Shown here in pieces: positions 32,901-44,082 of a DNA stretch of 64,000 nt. Location: positions 29,120,540 to 29,184,539 of the forward strand of contig ML679959.1 of the NCBI GenBank assembly GCA_007922225.1. Direction: 5' to 3'. Numbering within the stretch: the stretch's first letter is position 1; each line of letters begins with the position of its first letter. This DNA is from Emydura subglobosa (Eukaryota; Chordata; Testudines; Chelidae). The notes below the pieces were generated by a model. It did no database searches. It was not told the DNA's origin and saw only the letters and a list, made by a program, of their open reading frames with translations. The translations under genes were made by a program, and so were the position numbers.

Positions 32901-33163
32901 AGGGTCTGTCTACACAGCAAAGAGAAATCCGTGGCTGGCCTAAGCCAGCTGACTCAGGTAAGGGCTGCAGGAAAGTTTCATTGCGGTGTAGACATTCAGG
33001 CGTGGGCTGGAGCCCGGACTCTAGGACCCTATGAGGTGGGAGGGTCCCAGAGCTCATGTTCCCACCCGAGCCTGGAAGTCTCCCCAGCCGTGACACTGCC
33101 CCAGGAGCCCAAGGTGGTCAGCCTGGGCCTGCCGTGGGAGTCTAGTTGCAGTCTAGACACACT
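32901..33163. mobile_element. MITE with 'GTCTACAC' ends
   Basis: The left end is 'agggtctgtctacacagcaa'. The right end, reversed, is 'gtgtgtctagactgcaacta'. Next to the left end is the motif 'gtggctggcctaagccagct', and an internal 'ggtgtagacattcaggcg' repeats the signature. No transposase frame is present. This belongs to the palindromic MITE group that also includes 52866-53056. Confidence 0.65.
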
Positions 33164-33249
33164 CTGTTATCCATCACTGAGGGGGCAAAGGCGACAGCAC
33201 CCGCTGAGTCTGCAAACGTTGGCTCCACCTGCCGGAAGAGCTGGAGATG

Positions 33250-33830
33250 CTGGTAGCTTGATGTAAGCGAGGAAGCCATTTAGGTGAAGATTGCAGCTTG
33301 CTAATGTTAAGTCACAGACCCTAGAGAGAACGTTTTATTTTGTTTTGTTTGTAACCATTTTCTGTTTCTGCTATCTCTGCTCAGTATCACTTAAACTGCT
33401 GTTTTCTATTCATGAGGTTGATTTGAGTTTACGGTAAAACCTCTCAGCGCTTTTCTATGGAATTAAAGTATGAGTACTCCGTTAAATGACCAGGCTGGTG
33501 TGGGTGCTGTCTCTTTGGAGACAGCAGACTTACTCATTTCTGTGAGTGGCCAGGAAGAGGTATGGGACGCTGCAGGGAGATGTCTCTGGAAAACTCAGGA
33601 GCCGGTTCACTGAATGGTCCCTTCAAGGCAAGGAGAAGCCGGGCAGAGTCTGGAGTAGTTTGCTGGTGCGATGCGCAGATCTGGCTAAGGCAGAGAGGTA
33701 ATGCTGACTTATGGTTCTGGGCACCTTGAGAAGGCATCACAGGGCTGTGTTGGGGGAGAACTTTATCTTGAGGTGCACTTCAAAGGTCTGCTCCACTATA
33801 TCTGGGGAAGGGGGCAAAGAAAACACCCTG
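33250..33830 (+). mobile_element. LTR-like repeat (tentative)
   Basis: An A/T-rich stretch with 'ttgtttgtaaccattttctg' is followed by 'tggaattaaagtatgagtac' and then a G-rich 300-bp tail beginning 'ccaggctggtgtgggtgctg'. This polarity, an A/T-rich part with a poly(A)-type signal then a G-rich tail, recurs at 33950-34370, 39495-40490, 50575-51018 and 53100-54170. I suspect LTRs, but no internal genes or duplicated ends are seen. Confidence 0.35.
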
Positions 33831-33949
33831 GCATCTCTTGTGTAGGAAGTAAATGGACAGTGAATTTGCTTTATCTCAGCCAGGCTTTGGCTGAAAATGC
33901 TGGTGACAACTTTGGGTGAGATAGGCTTCTTTAGACTAGAGGTTAACCT

Positions 33950-34370
33950 GTTAGTTACGTTTAGGCTCTAAAAAGCCCATTATGATTTTGCTTTGTGTGG
34001 AACCATTTCTTTCCAATATTCTCACTCACCATCACCTGAGTCTCTGGCCTTTGGTAATAAGCATATTCTTGTTTTCACTATAAATATATCTCAGAGCTGC
34101 GGTGCTAAGCAAAGCGATGGTCCTGAGTTGAATCTCACAAGTTGGTGTGTCCTGTGCCTTTGGGAACAGCAGGCCTGGCCATTCTGTGAGTGTTCAATGG
34201 AGTGGGGACTGGACATGGCAGGGACCACCCCGAGGTGGTGTCAGGGGTTGGTGGGTGTCTGTCGCTACCTGTACAGAGCGATGAAGGCCTGCAGGGGCCT
34301 GGGAGGCTGGGCTTGTGCTAGGCTGTGACTTCAGGGAGCTGATCCCCGGAAGGCACGGACAAGACTGCTT
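33950..34370 (+). mobile_element. LTR-like repeat (tentative)
   Basis: 'gtgtggaaccatttctttcc', 'ggtaataagcatattcttgt' and 'tgagttgaatctcacaagtt' precede a G-rich tail. The architecture is the same as the stretch at 33250-33830, although the primary sequences differ. Class not proven. Confidence 0.33.
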
Positions 34371-34419
34371 CATGCCTCTCAGTCCTGGTACCTCGGGAGG
34401 CGTCATAGTGTGCGCGTGA

Positions 34420-34523
34420 GGGAGATTTCCAAAGGCCCAGATCAGGATTTGGGATCCGACTCCCCTGAACTGTCAGAGGGATTTGGGTGGCTAATTGCCA
34501 TTGGTGTGTTTGAAAATCTTCCC
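34420..34523. repeat. Palindromic MITE, 'ggagatttccaaag' type
   Basis: Begins 'ggagatttccaaaggcccag' and ends 'gtgtttgaaaatcttcccc', imperfect inverted repeats of each other. The centre has 'gatccgactcccctgaactg'. About 104 bp, so the whole element is close to one long hairpin. Confidence 0.55.
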
Positions 34524-35279
34524 CTGTATCCAGAGATGGAAAAAGTCAAAGGGCTTTTCACTTTGTAATGCAGAATCAGCTGGACGAATTTGAGGCTATT
34601 GCCTTGAAATGCAAGTGAAATGCTGGCTTGGAAGCCTGTCGCAACTCTTTAGTTTTATTTACGAATTGTTGCAATAATCCAAGAAACAGATAAAGAGTGT
34701 GAATTCATAACAGTGTCACCTGGAGTTAACAGAGCGACTTCCCTTAACATGCCCTTCTTTATTCCCACTCTTATCTTCCTCAGAATCTCCCCTAAAACTT
34801 TCCATGCTCTGGGTCCCAAGGTCCCAAATGATGTAGCTAGAACCTGGGTTAAACTGATTCCCAATCTCCAGTTAAAACCACGGTCAGTGAGGCCACAGGG
34901 ATATGAGAATGCTAACTCTGGCCTTTGAGCTTCCATTTCTAACAGCCTCTGACATGATGCTGTAATGACAGCTCCACGGAGAGCAACATTTGTGAAAAAT
35001 GCCCTGGAGAAACTGGCAGGGGAAGGGCAGATTTCCCCATTTTGACTTGATTAGGTAAAAGTCATGCCCAGCTCTACAAATCAGTCAGACAAATTATTTG
35101 ATTTGCAACTTTCAGTCACCCCAAGCAAGAGGGGGCAGCTGAGTTGGAATATCATTCCAAAGAGATTGCATTCATGGTGGGAGGGCTGCATTTGTATAAA
35201 GGAGCGTAACCTTGTGCAAATAACACTGAGCTGAAAGGAGCTTTTGCATCTGCTGTGAGGAGATTATGACTCTAGGCCT
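34524..35279. other. Unassigned DNA
   Basis: No repeat or exon is recognised. Overlapping both-strand frames at 34655-34936 have no known domain. Confidence 0.35.
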
Positions 35280-35640
35280 ACTTGCAGCTCATCAGAAACA
35301 GAGGAAATTGCCAGGCTGGGTCAGACGTGAGCTCCATCTAGCCCACTACCCTGGCTTTCACGGTGGTCCATACCAGATGCTTCAGAGGAAAGTGCAAGAC
35401 CCTGAAGTAGGCAGATATGGGATAATTTGCCTGCCAAGAGGGTCTTGTCCTAACCCCTAAGCATTGGAGATTGGTTTTAAACCTAAAGCAGGAAGTTTTT
35501 ATTTCTTCCAAAGCTCTTTATCTGCATTAACGATGATAACTCTGGGTGTTCTTGTTATCTGTAAGACCGTCCAACCCCTCTTCGACTCTTACTAAAGTCT
35601 TGGACTCAGCAACATCTTGTGGCAGCTGTCACAACCGGGT
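35280..35640 (-). mobile_element. CR1 LINE 3' region, antisense
   Basis: 'aattgccaggctgggtcaga', 'gctccatctagcccactacc', 'ccagatgcttcagaggaaag' and 'gggataatttgcctgccaag' followed by 'tcagcaacatcttgtggcag' form the reversed 3' untranslated region and the end of ORF2 of a CR1 subfamily distinct from 11471-12310. It lacks the terminal microsatellite. Confidence 0.75.
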
Positions 35641-36513
35641 CCAGTCTTTCTTCTCTCTGTGCCCAGTAAATGCATGGCTGCAACCAGCTCTGCACGTGGG
35701 TATTCTAGTAAGTTTCCATTCCCTTCCCTCCGAGAATGTAACAGGGGCTACTGCAAAGAGAGAGATGATGAGAACTGTCAGCGCTGTCCTTCTGGGGCTC
35801 GCTTTGTTCCGCTCCAGAAAAATATTGTCATCTGTAACCATGTTCAGCAAAACTGGCAGCTGGCCAGCCAGGAGTTCAGGAGGTAGATGAGGGTGTCTCA
35901 GGGGATTGCTAACCTGTTTTTCTGTTTTAAGGAGCAGAATCAAATTGCCTGCTCACCCATTTCTATTAGTGAAAGACATTTGAATATTTATTTAATAGTG
36001 AAATTAGGGCTGGAATGAAATCTATGGAGCATGACGTTAAAAAGCAGGTAGAGTGCAGGAAGACAGTGCAACCACCCCATTCTGCCTCACCAGAAGACCT
36101 CAGTCCAGTTCTGCAGCTCTTCCAGACCTACTCAATCCTTTGTTAAAGGGCAGCTGCTTGTCTAAGCCGCTGGCCAACCCATCCCTGACAGAGTAGATTG
36201 GAGAGAAATGGCAATCATGTATTTACAGGGCACGGAGAGAAGAAAGCCATTTACTTATGAGAATGCACAACCAACTTACCCCAAATTCATACAACATTTG
36301 ATAGGAGCCAGGCAAGAGGAATATGCAAGTCAGCTGGGGGTCGTTATTACCCCCAAATGGCAGACAAGACATCCTGGGGGCTGCATACCCCCAGTGGGCA
36401 TGGTATCTCGAGACACCTGACTCATTCTCTGCATACTCTCACTTATACTGGTGCAAATCTGGATTTACACCAGATTTACATTGTGAAATTTGACCAACAA
36501 TAGGGCACAGAAC
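35641..36513. other. Unassigned DNA
   Basis: The 89- and 114-codon frames at 35546-35890 include a Cys-containing stretch, but no family is recognised and part of the region is CR1. 36430-36493 has 'tatactggtgcaaatctgga', a scrap of the palindromic 'acactgg' repeat. Confidence 0.35.
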
Positions 36514-36637
36514 TAGGGTGACCAGATATCCAGATTTTATAGGGACAGTCCCAATATTCAGGGCTTTGTCTTATATGGGCACCTATTGCTCCCCACCCCC
36601 GGACCCGATTTTTCACACTTGCAATCTGGTCACCCTA
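36514..36637. mobile_element. TA-flanked MITE, 'GGGTGACCAGAT' ends
   Basis: Starts TAGGGTGACCAGAT and ends ATCTGGTCACCCTA, exact reverse complements over 14 bp including a flanking TA on each side. The TA flanks suggest the Tc1/mariner superfamily. The interior, 'ttttatagggacagtcccaa', is also partly self-complementary. There is no coding capacity. It resembles a MITE common in turtles. Confidence 0.88.
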
Positions 36638-36724
36638 CACAGATCTGGAAGGCCCCCTGCCATGTTCTGTATGAGCCCGTTTGTCATTCGCTGCACACCA
36701 TCCACCTTCTGCACTTAATGAGAC

Positions 36725-36805
36725 TGGGGACTTTGTATCACTGGGATTGAACTAAGGACATCTCAAGCTGAAAGCAGCAGTCTCTGCAGCACGAGCTAAA
36801 GAACC
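36725..36805 (-). repeat. tRNA-like SINE head, antisense
   Basis: Read on the minus strand it begins 'ggttctttagctcgtgctgc', with a box A-like 'TTAGCTCGTGCTGCAGAG'. About 40 bp later comes 'agttcaatcccag', close to box B (GGTTCGANNCC). It is a tRNA-derived internal promoter region without a convincing cloverleaf, so I call it a SINE or tRNA pseudogene, not a tRNA gene. Confidence 0.5.
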
Positions 36806-37014
36806 AAGCTTTGTAGCCAGTGTCTGTAACTGAGTTTTATTCCCTGTGGACCAGACACAGAGGGGGATATGTCACACACTGACCAGAGGGTTGCATGGTC
36901 ATGTTCTTAAAAAACTGTGTTGTAGTGCAAAACTTAAAGGCAATACCTTTCGAACTGGTCAAAAGAAATCCTCCAAAGACCACGAGGAATTAGACAGGGC
37001 TCCAGAGGGCTGTA

Positions 37015-37260
37015 TCTAGAGTTGGTCAAAACTTTCCATTCAAAAAACATTTGAGATGAAAAACGACCTTTATTCTAAACTACAATTTAAAGTCCTTTAA
37101 AAATGTCCCAGTTGTTTTTTTGGTTTTTTTCTCAAAAACTAAAACCAGCCAAGATTTTTCATTGGAATAAGTGGAAAATTTCCACAAAGAATTTTTGGAA
37201 AAAGCCCCAAAATTTCTTTTTAATTTTTTTCATGGAAAATGTTTATCACCTTGTGACCCA
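37015..37260. repeat. T/A-rich interspersed repeat
   Basis: Begins 'gagttggtcaaaactttcca' and carries 'attcaaaaaacatttgagat', 'ttttttctcaaaaactaaaa' and 'catggaaaatgtttatcacc'. It is the same compositional family as 2700-3590 and 61690-62060. The ends are weakly inverted (ttggtcaaaa / ...tatcacc). Confidence 0.5.
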
Positions 37261-38555
37261 TTCTAATTCTCTCCATCTGTAATGGTCATTGATGTCTCTT
37301 TCTTGTAGTAAGTAGGGCCTCCATGGCACCAAAAATAGTCAGGCTCTAGGATACACTAATTGCTTCACATAATTTCTCCCTTCTTGCTTCTCTGACATAC
37401 ACCAGCAGACATGCATGTGTGAACAGTTGGCCAACGGCCCTACAAGTCTTATTGAAAAATGGTTCCAGGGCTTTCCAATCGACTGCCTGCTTTTAATGCT
37501 TGAATCTTCATCGGTTCTCTTTGTTGGATAGTTACTTAGTTTATGATAAACAAACAAATATTACTGTGTCATTCGTTGTATTCGTGGAGGAAAGCACTTT
37601 TGTGGGGAGGAGAGCCATTCACACAGCACAGCGTGTCTGCCCCAGCTCTCCCATCATGTTTCCACCCCAGCGGCATGGTTGGATCATTCTGCGACTGTGC
37701 CTCAGATCTGTGTGTTATGGAAAGACGGGCTGGTTCTGGTGATGGGGAGTGACGGAATATAGAGCATTTCTTCTCTAGCTCTTTAGGTTGAATCCAGCCC
37801 AGGCTCAGAGTGACAAAAGTTGCCTGTTGATGTTCAAGACGTGTGGAAATCTGTTGCTTGTGTCAGTGCAGCACTCAGTGGATATTTGTCCGCACCATAT
37901 AAATCGCCATCTGAACGGGCACCCCCTTGTAGTATTGAGTTCAGCGTGGAAACCAAACTTTCCTTTCACCCCTTAGAGATGATCTCAGCGGGGCCAGGGA
38001 AAGGCACAGCGATGAAGGCTGGATCTGGGAGAAGTGGTGATGCTTGCAGTTCCCCCAGCTGCGTTGTACCTGTCCTCTGACTAAATCAAGGACATTAGTC
38101 TCCAGGATTGTCACTTCAAAATTGCATCATAAAATTACTGTAACTATTTAAGTGCAGATCTACAGTGCCAATAAAATCTGACTCATAAAACAAGCACTCT
38201 GCAAAACCTTTCGCTGGCGGCTAGGACTCAGATCGTGAGAAATGGTAACTCCAAAAGATTAATTTGGCCCCTGTAAATTAATTAGCAAGTAATTGCCCCC
38301 GCTGGAAGACTTTTACATGTAGAGCAGAATGTGCATACGTGAGTTGAACTTCGGAGCAGGCTGTAGACCCAATGATGCATCCAAACTCAGGCTTATAAAC
38401 AGCCCCTGAATCTTTCCATGCCAGAGCTTTTGGTTCCCATCTGCCTGGATTTGATCCACTTGTGATACAAAGACACCTTGGCAAAAGGGGCCCCTGTTCT
38501 TTGCAAACAGCTCGCACCTCAGACCTGAGAAATTCACTACACCAAACACAAGATA
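37261..38555. other. Unassigned DNA
   Basis: Nothing is recognised. Overlapping both-strand frames at 37339-38080 are typical of non-coding DNA. Confidence 0.35.
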
Positions 38556-39494
38556 TCCCAAAAGAGAACAGCCAGACTGGGTCAGACCAATGGTCCATCT
38601 AGCCCAGTATTCTGTCTTCCAGCAGTGGCCAATGCCAGGTGCTTCAGAGGGAATGAACAGAACAGGTCATCAAGTCATCCATCCCATCGCCCATTCTCAG
38701 GTTCAGGCAAACAGCAATCCCTGCCCATCCTGGACCTATCTTCCATGAAGTTATCTAGTTCTTTTTTGAACCCCATTATAGTCTTGGATTTCACAACATC
38801 CTCTGGCAAGGAATTCCACAGGCTGACTGTGCGTTGTGTGCTGAAATACTTCTTGTTGTTCGTTTTAAACCTGCTGCCTATTAATTGCATTTGGTGACCC
38901 CTAGTTCTTGTGTTAAGAGAAGGAGTAAATAACACGTCCTTGTTTACTTTCTCCACACCAGTCATGATTTTATAGACCTCTATCATTTCCTCCCTTAGTC
39001 ATCTCTTTTCCAAGCTGAAAAGTCCCAGTCCTATTAATCTCTCCTCATTGGAAGCTTTTCCACACCGCTAATCATTTTAGTTGCCCTTTTCTGTACTTTT
39101 TCCAGTTCCGATATATCTTTTCTGAGATGGGGTGACACATCTGCACCCAAGATGTGGGTGTACCATGGGTTTATAAAGAGACAATGTGATATTTTCTATG
39201 ATATTTTCTATGATCTATCTTTTTCCTAAAGGTTCCCAACACTCTGTTAGCTCTTTTGACTGCTGCTGCACATTGAATGGATGTTTCCAGAGAACTATCC
39301 ACAGTGACTCCAAGATCTTTCTTGAATAGTAACAGCTAATTTAGACCCCATCATTTTTATATGTATAGTTGGGATTATGTTTTCCAATGTGCATTACTTT
39401 GCATTCATCAACATTAAATTTTAACTGCCGTTTTATAACCCAGTCACCCAGTTTTGTAAGATCCCTTTGTAACTTCACAGTCTGCTTTGGACTT
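38556..39494 (-). mobile_element. CR1 LINE, antisense, long 3' half
   Basis: The longest CR1 copy here. The plus strand starts 'cagccagactgggtcagacc' (3' end), continues through the ORF2 C-terminus to about 38986, and then through more of the element: 'tcatttcctcccttagtcat', 'ttttccagttccgatatatc', 'aatgtgcattactttgcatt' and 'cagtctgctttggacttac'. It breaks at about 39494 into unrelated sequence. A 12-bp direct repeat, 'gatattttctat' x2, lies at 39188-39211. Confidence 0.9.
38675..38986 (-). pseudogene. CR1 ORF2 C-terminal fragment
   Basis: An open 103-codon frame. It opens '[18 protein letters not shown]', passes '[18 protein letters not shown]' and ends with '[18 protein letters not shown]' and '[13 protein letters not shown]'. 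This is the terminal region of the ORF2 protein in this CR1 group. The same end motif occurs on the plus strand at 55547 ('MWNSLPGDVVKTKTIMGV'). It is a well-preserved relic, not a host gene. Confidence 0.87.
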
Positions 39495-40490
39495 ACCTTC
39501 AATGTTACAACACTACTCAATATAGCTATCTACAGAAAGCTCATAACTTGTCAAAACTTGTAACCATTGCAAGATGTATGCAAGGACAATCTTTAAGGAA
39601 TAATGCATTTATATTGAAAATACGATTTTTGGAGTGATAGTCAAAGTTAGTCACCAGGAGGTAATGTGTCTCAGTGATGACCCATTCAAGATAGAAGGAA
39701 ATATTACTGCTCCCTAGTCAACTGGCAAGGTAATGTATGGTTCTAATGTCTACACTTGGAAAACCATCCGAGACAATGACTAACCCTTGAAACCACTTAC
39801 AGGTAGAAAAGAAACTCTGTGACAAGGCAGGGATTTGCCCTGCCAGTGAATAGAAAGAAGAGCCTCTTTTCAGTATACCAGAGCGTGGGTAAAGACACTC
39901 CGTATCCATTCACTGAGGAAAACCCCTAGTGGAGTGGGGTGCTTTCATGAACATTTGGATCCTAGTTCTCAAGAAATCAGCCGCTTCTGCAACAGACTGA
40001 ATTTTGAGGGGGAAATTGACTTTATTAGATAGGGAAGTAACTATTAATAATGTAGACCCAAGTTTTGAGTGTTATGATTTTTGTGTGTGTGTATTTTAAC
40101 CACTTGTTTCCACCACTCTTTTGTTTCTAGTTAAATCATTATTCCTTCTTAAATGAGCCTTCATTGATGTTATTATAAATGCTCACACATGCTGTGTGGT
40201 TTACAGCAGTGGTAGTTTAAGGTAAAAGGGGAATATACTTCACCTTTGGGGGCAGAGGATATGGAATTTCTATGAGTACCCAGAGTCTGGGGCTGGATAT
40301 CACAGGGGAATGATTCAAAGGGACTCAGAGATTGGAGCACACCTCTTGTTCACCTGACTGGGGAAGGAAGGACTGTTATAAGCCTAGAGGAGAGTGCGTG
40401 AGTGGCTGAAAGGCTGGGAGTATCAGGGAGCTACCACAAGAAACCCCCTTCCTTTTGCAAGAGGAAGTCTAACAGTCTTGGGTACCCCGA
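39495..40490 (+). mobile_element. LTR-like repeat (tentative)
   Basis: The CR1 stops at about 39494. What follows has 'gttaaatcattattccttct' preceded by 'gtttctag', and then a tail with 'gggactcagagattggagca', 'cacctgactggggaaggaag' and 'aggctgggagtatcaggga'. The order resembles the 3' part of sauropsid LTR elements, recognised by resemblance only. No matching target duplication was found, so insertion versus deletion at the junction is unresolved. Confidence 0.4.
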
Positions 40491-41924
40491 AAACCATCAC
40501 ACCATTTTCCTGAACTCATGCGTGCAGTGGAGATTAGCTGAGGCACCCAGGCCAAAAGCATCCCTGGTGTAAGTGGAAGGGAGCTGATGGCGGAGAGCTT
40601 CCAGAAAAGGGTCCTTGAATCTGGAATATCCCATTGATCCATGAGAGTATGAATATATTGAACTTCTCACCATGCTGGGCATGGATGGTCGTCTTTTACG
40701 TGGAGTGATAGTGGGCTTGATCCTGCTAACACAAAGTCCTTATTCTGGGAAAACCTCTCACTGAAGTGAAGTGGAGTTTGGACTTCAGGCTTTGGGAAAA
40801 AGTCGACAATACTTTTAGATGTAATTAACACAACACGACATACCAAGTCTGTACCTTGAAAAAGTGGATAAAGGCAGTAACCTTCTGTATAAAAAAAAAG
40901 TTGACCTTGAATTCTATGACTGCTTTATGAATGATGGAGAACTGAGGAGATTCACATTAGAAAGGGTGAAAAGATTATATTAAATTTATTTGTATTAATG
41001 TTCTTTGGATTCCTATAAAATACAAAGGCATGCCTAGAAATGTCTACTGTCATATCCAGTAGCTCTTCTTCAGCAGTGGCCCCTGCTGGATATTTCAAAG
41101 CATGGTTCCCTTTGCTCCTATCATCACCACGATCACTACAAGATACCCCTGATTGCAATAGCTATACCCTGGAAGAGAGATTCCTGTCAGACTCCAGCTG
41201 GTGCCCTGACGTGTTAGGATTGATTTGATGCCCCTCGTATTTTCCATCCTGGCTGGTGTCACTGCAGCCACTATTCTTCAGGATATTTCATGTAACACAA
41301 GGGCTGCGTTTTGAGCTTTCTGCTGACAGTGAAGACAATAACAAACAAACCCTTTGCAACAAATCACCCTTTCCCCAGACAAAGAGCAGGCTGGTGCTCA
41401 CGAGCTGGTCCCTGCAGCATGAGTGGAGAATGCACAAGGAAGAGGGGGGCTATTCCTCCAGGCTCACATGCATCAGTATCAGCGAGAGATTCATGCATTA
41501 ATAGTCTCTGTGATATACACACGGTGCCAAAATAAAAAACGTGCTCTGTACTAAGAAAGAGCAGCCGCGTTAGTTATTGCCACAGAGGGTATATCCTTGT
41601 CAGCCTGGGTGGTAATTTATGTTCCTAGGTCAGGCTTTTAAAGGAAGTCAGCAGAGCTGACGGGATGAATCAGCAGGATCTGCTTTTTGGAAAGTTGAGC
41701 TCCGGAGAATATCTAGAAGGGAATCCCCGTAGGGCATAATTCTAGCCGGATGGGCTTAAAAGGATGGTCTGAGGCTTACCAGCAATGATGTGGGGCCAAG
41801 CTGTTCCTCAAGTCTGTGCAAACAGGCCTGGGAGGATGGATTCTGGTTGGACTGGGCCAATGGAAAGTGGGACTGATGGGTGTCTGGACAATGAAGAACA
41901 GAACTGTGTTACCACAGACAGTCA
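40491..41924. other. Unassigned DNA
   Basis: No repeat consensus is recognised. 40940-41230 is A/T-rich at the left. No exon is recognised. Confidence 0.35.
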
Positions 41925-42024
41925 GCAAGCAGCCAAAGCTTGAATAGTAACAGCTAATTTAGATCCCATCATTTTTATATGTATAGTTGGGATTATGTTT
42001 GTAATGTTGGCAAGCAGCCAAAGC
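41925..42024. repeat. 70-bp CR1-derived insertion between 15-bp direct repeats
   Basis: GCAAGCAGCCAAAGC occurs at 41925-41939 and again at 42010-42024. The 70 bp between them begin 'ttgaatagtaacagctaatt' and match 39322-39382 of the antisense CR1, in the same orientation, with one substitution over about 61 bp; the last few bases diverge. The duplicated 15-bp target with a short internal piece of a nearby element is not a normal LINE insertion, because it has neither a 3' end nor a tail. Confidence 0.9.
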
Positions 42025-42899
42025 ACGGGTGGACAGGATTGGTTATTGAATCCATGACCTCAGCTCCAAAATCAAAAGTCTTCACCACTTCCATGAAAAG
42101 AGACGGTCTCTGGAACGTAACGATCGGTAATAGCTCGCCTCCAGGATCTGCCTTAGGAGCACTCAGCACGTATAGTCTCCCAGGAGTGCCAACCTCAAAT
42201 GGGTACTTATGGTGCCAGGGCACCAGGAGCACAATTGTATCCCACAAAAAAACCAGTGCTCACTTCTACCCTTTGACATGTACAGCTGTTGCTTCTTTCC
42301 TGCCGGCACTGCAAGGTGCAGGGGTAACTTGGAGTGGAGGCACCTGAAGTCACTGCCAAAAAGTGCAAAGAATGAGGGTAACTTGTGGGACGTGAGTTCA
42401 TGCAAAGGTCTTAACCTATTGCTGGGAAAACTACATTGAGTGTGGGAACTGTTACTTACCTCCCCCTAGAACATAAGCTCACTTTTATTCCAAGGGAAAT
42501 ACACCCTTTAAACAAAAAAGTTGTTTTTTTTTAAAGCTAAAGGAACCAGGTAAATGGAAATACTTGCCATACGCAGGGCATTCAGTCTCAGGCGTGTATA
42601 TGTATGTGGCATTTATTTGTCCATAGGAATTTCCCTTTCTCTGCTCCTTTTATCACAGGGTCTCTGGGTTTCTGTGTCATGCTCTCTGTTCTCTGTTGCA
42701 TTTCATCACTGTATTTGTATTCCTCTTCTTGTCTTTTCTTAGTCTAACCATTCTGTGCAGTGAGAGCATGTGAGGGGCTTTTCACTTGAGGAGTGAAATT
42801 CACTGCTAAATCTGTGCTGCCATATAGGGCGTGTGTAACTGAGCATGTCCCAGGGCAGCAGCAGCTGACTCCTTGCTCATCTGAGGTAGGGGATGCCAA
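42025..42899. other. Unassigned DNA
   Basis: No repeat or exon is recognised. Overlapping both-strand frames at 41979-42439 are not coding. Confidence 0.35.
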
Positions 42900-43060
42900 G
42901 GGGATCCGTGATCTAGTGGTTAAAAACAGGACGAAGGCATCAAGGGACCTGAGTTCTAATGCTGACTTACAATCTGTTGCTGGATAAGTCACTTCCCCCC
43001 TTTTTGCCTCAGTTTCCTCATGGTTAAAATGGCTAATACTTGTGAGGGGCATTGCAGCCC
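42900..43060 (+). repeat. tRNA-derived SINE, sense, head plus body
   Basis: 'gatctagtggttaaaaacag' (box A-like), 'gacctgagttctaatgctga' (box B-like), 'ggataagtcacttcccccct' and 'ttgcctcagtttcctcatgg' appear in the correct order. It ends soon after 'ttgtgaggggcattgcagcc'. Among the SINEs here it preserves the head best. Confidence 0.8.
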
Positions 43061-43137
43061 TGAATGAATGAATGCTTGAGTTCCCGGGATGACGGAGGGA
43101 GTTGGATACTGCACATACTCAGCATGGCTCCTACAAG

Positions 43138-43382
43138 GGGGCTCAAAAAAGAATGAGATGAGTTCACGGAGGACAGGTCCATCAGTGACTATTAGTCAGG
43201 ATAGGCAGGGACTGCTGTTTGCCAGAGGCTGGGCATGGCCGACGGCATGGATCACTCGATGGTTACCTGTTCTCTTTGTTCCTTCTGAAGCACCTGGCTT
43301 TGGCCTCTGTCAGAAGACAGGATCCTGGACTAGATGGACCATTGGTCTGACCCAGTCTGGCTGTTCTCATGCTCTTATGTGA
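43138..43382 (+). mobile_element. CR1 LINE 3' end
   Basis: 'gaggacaggtccatcagtga', 'ggatcactcgatggttacct', 'agaagacaggatcctggact' and 'agatggaccattggtctgac' end in 'tgctcttatgt'. This is the sense version of the tails at 9815, 20797 and 38556. Confidence 0.87.
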
Positions 43383-44082
43383 CCTGAGTCACGTCTCATT
43401 TATCGCCTTGTGTAAAGATGTTGAGCATAAGCATTAAAATACTACCTCTGTCTAGCACTCACCTCGCCAGCCTCCGTATAACCTGCCTACAGCGCCCTGG
43501 CACAGACACTAGTGGCCCCAAATTCTACTGTGGGATTAGTTTTGGACCATTGCTATGGCCCATCAATGGACTTTTGAATAAGGATATATAGACCGTGGCA
43601 CTTCTTGTCACCTTTATAGAGTAGAACTTTTTTTCTTGCAAGTTGTCTGAAAAGTCCTCACAGATATTACTGCTATCCACATCGAATTGCCAGCTATTGA
43701 CTGTTTCCCCTAAATCACTCAGTGGAAAGTTCATTCATCAGTCAAATGGCTGGATTTCACTCGTAACTATCAGGGAGGAAGGATCATCTGTGAATCCATC
43801 CCATTTTCACATTCTTGGTTTCCCTGAGTCTCCCCAGTAACCAAGATCCTGTTAAAATGTTTATTGACTCTCCTCCTACTTCCCCCCCCCCGCCCCATCT
43901 ATGCTTTATTGCCACATGCAGAGATGTCCATGTGCCATTACTGGCCAGATTCTAATCTGATTTACACCACTGTAGATCCAGAGTTACTCTTTTGTACAGT
44001 CACTCCAGAACAGCACAGCTGTAAGGGCAGCCATCCAGTGTGGCAAAGTGCATGGTATTAAAAACTAGACAGACAGACAGGC
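43383..44082. other. Unassigned DNA with a repeat scrap
   Basis: 43943-43995 reads 'ggccagattctaatctgatt' then 'tacaccactgtagatccaga'. It is an inverted match to 46612-46662. A C-rich run lies near 43884-43894. Confidence 0.4.

Noticed and set aside
35617..35886. Cys-containing 89-codon frame resembling a small Cys-rich protein
   Set aside because: The cysteine spacing does not match a family I can name, and the start of the frame lies in CR1-derived sequence.
36725..36805. Possible tRNA gene on the minus strand
   Set aside because: Box A- and box B-like segments are present but a paired acceptor stem and anticodon arm are not convincing. SINE heads explain it better.
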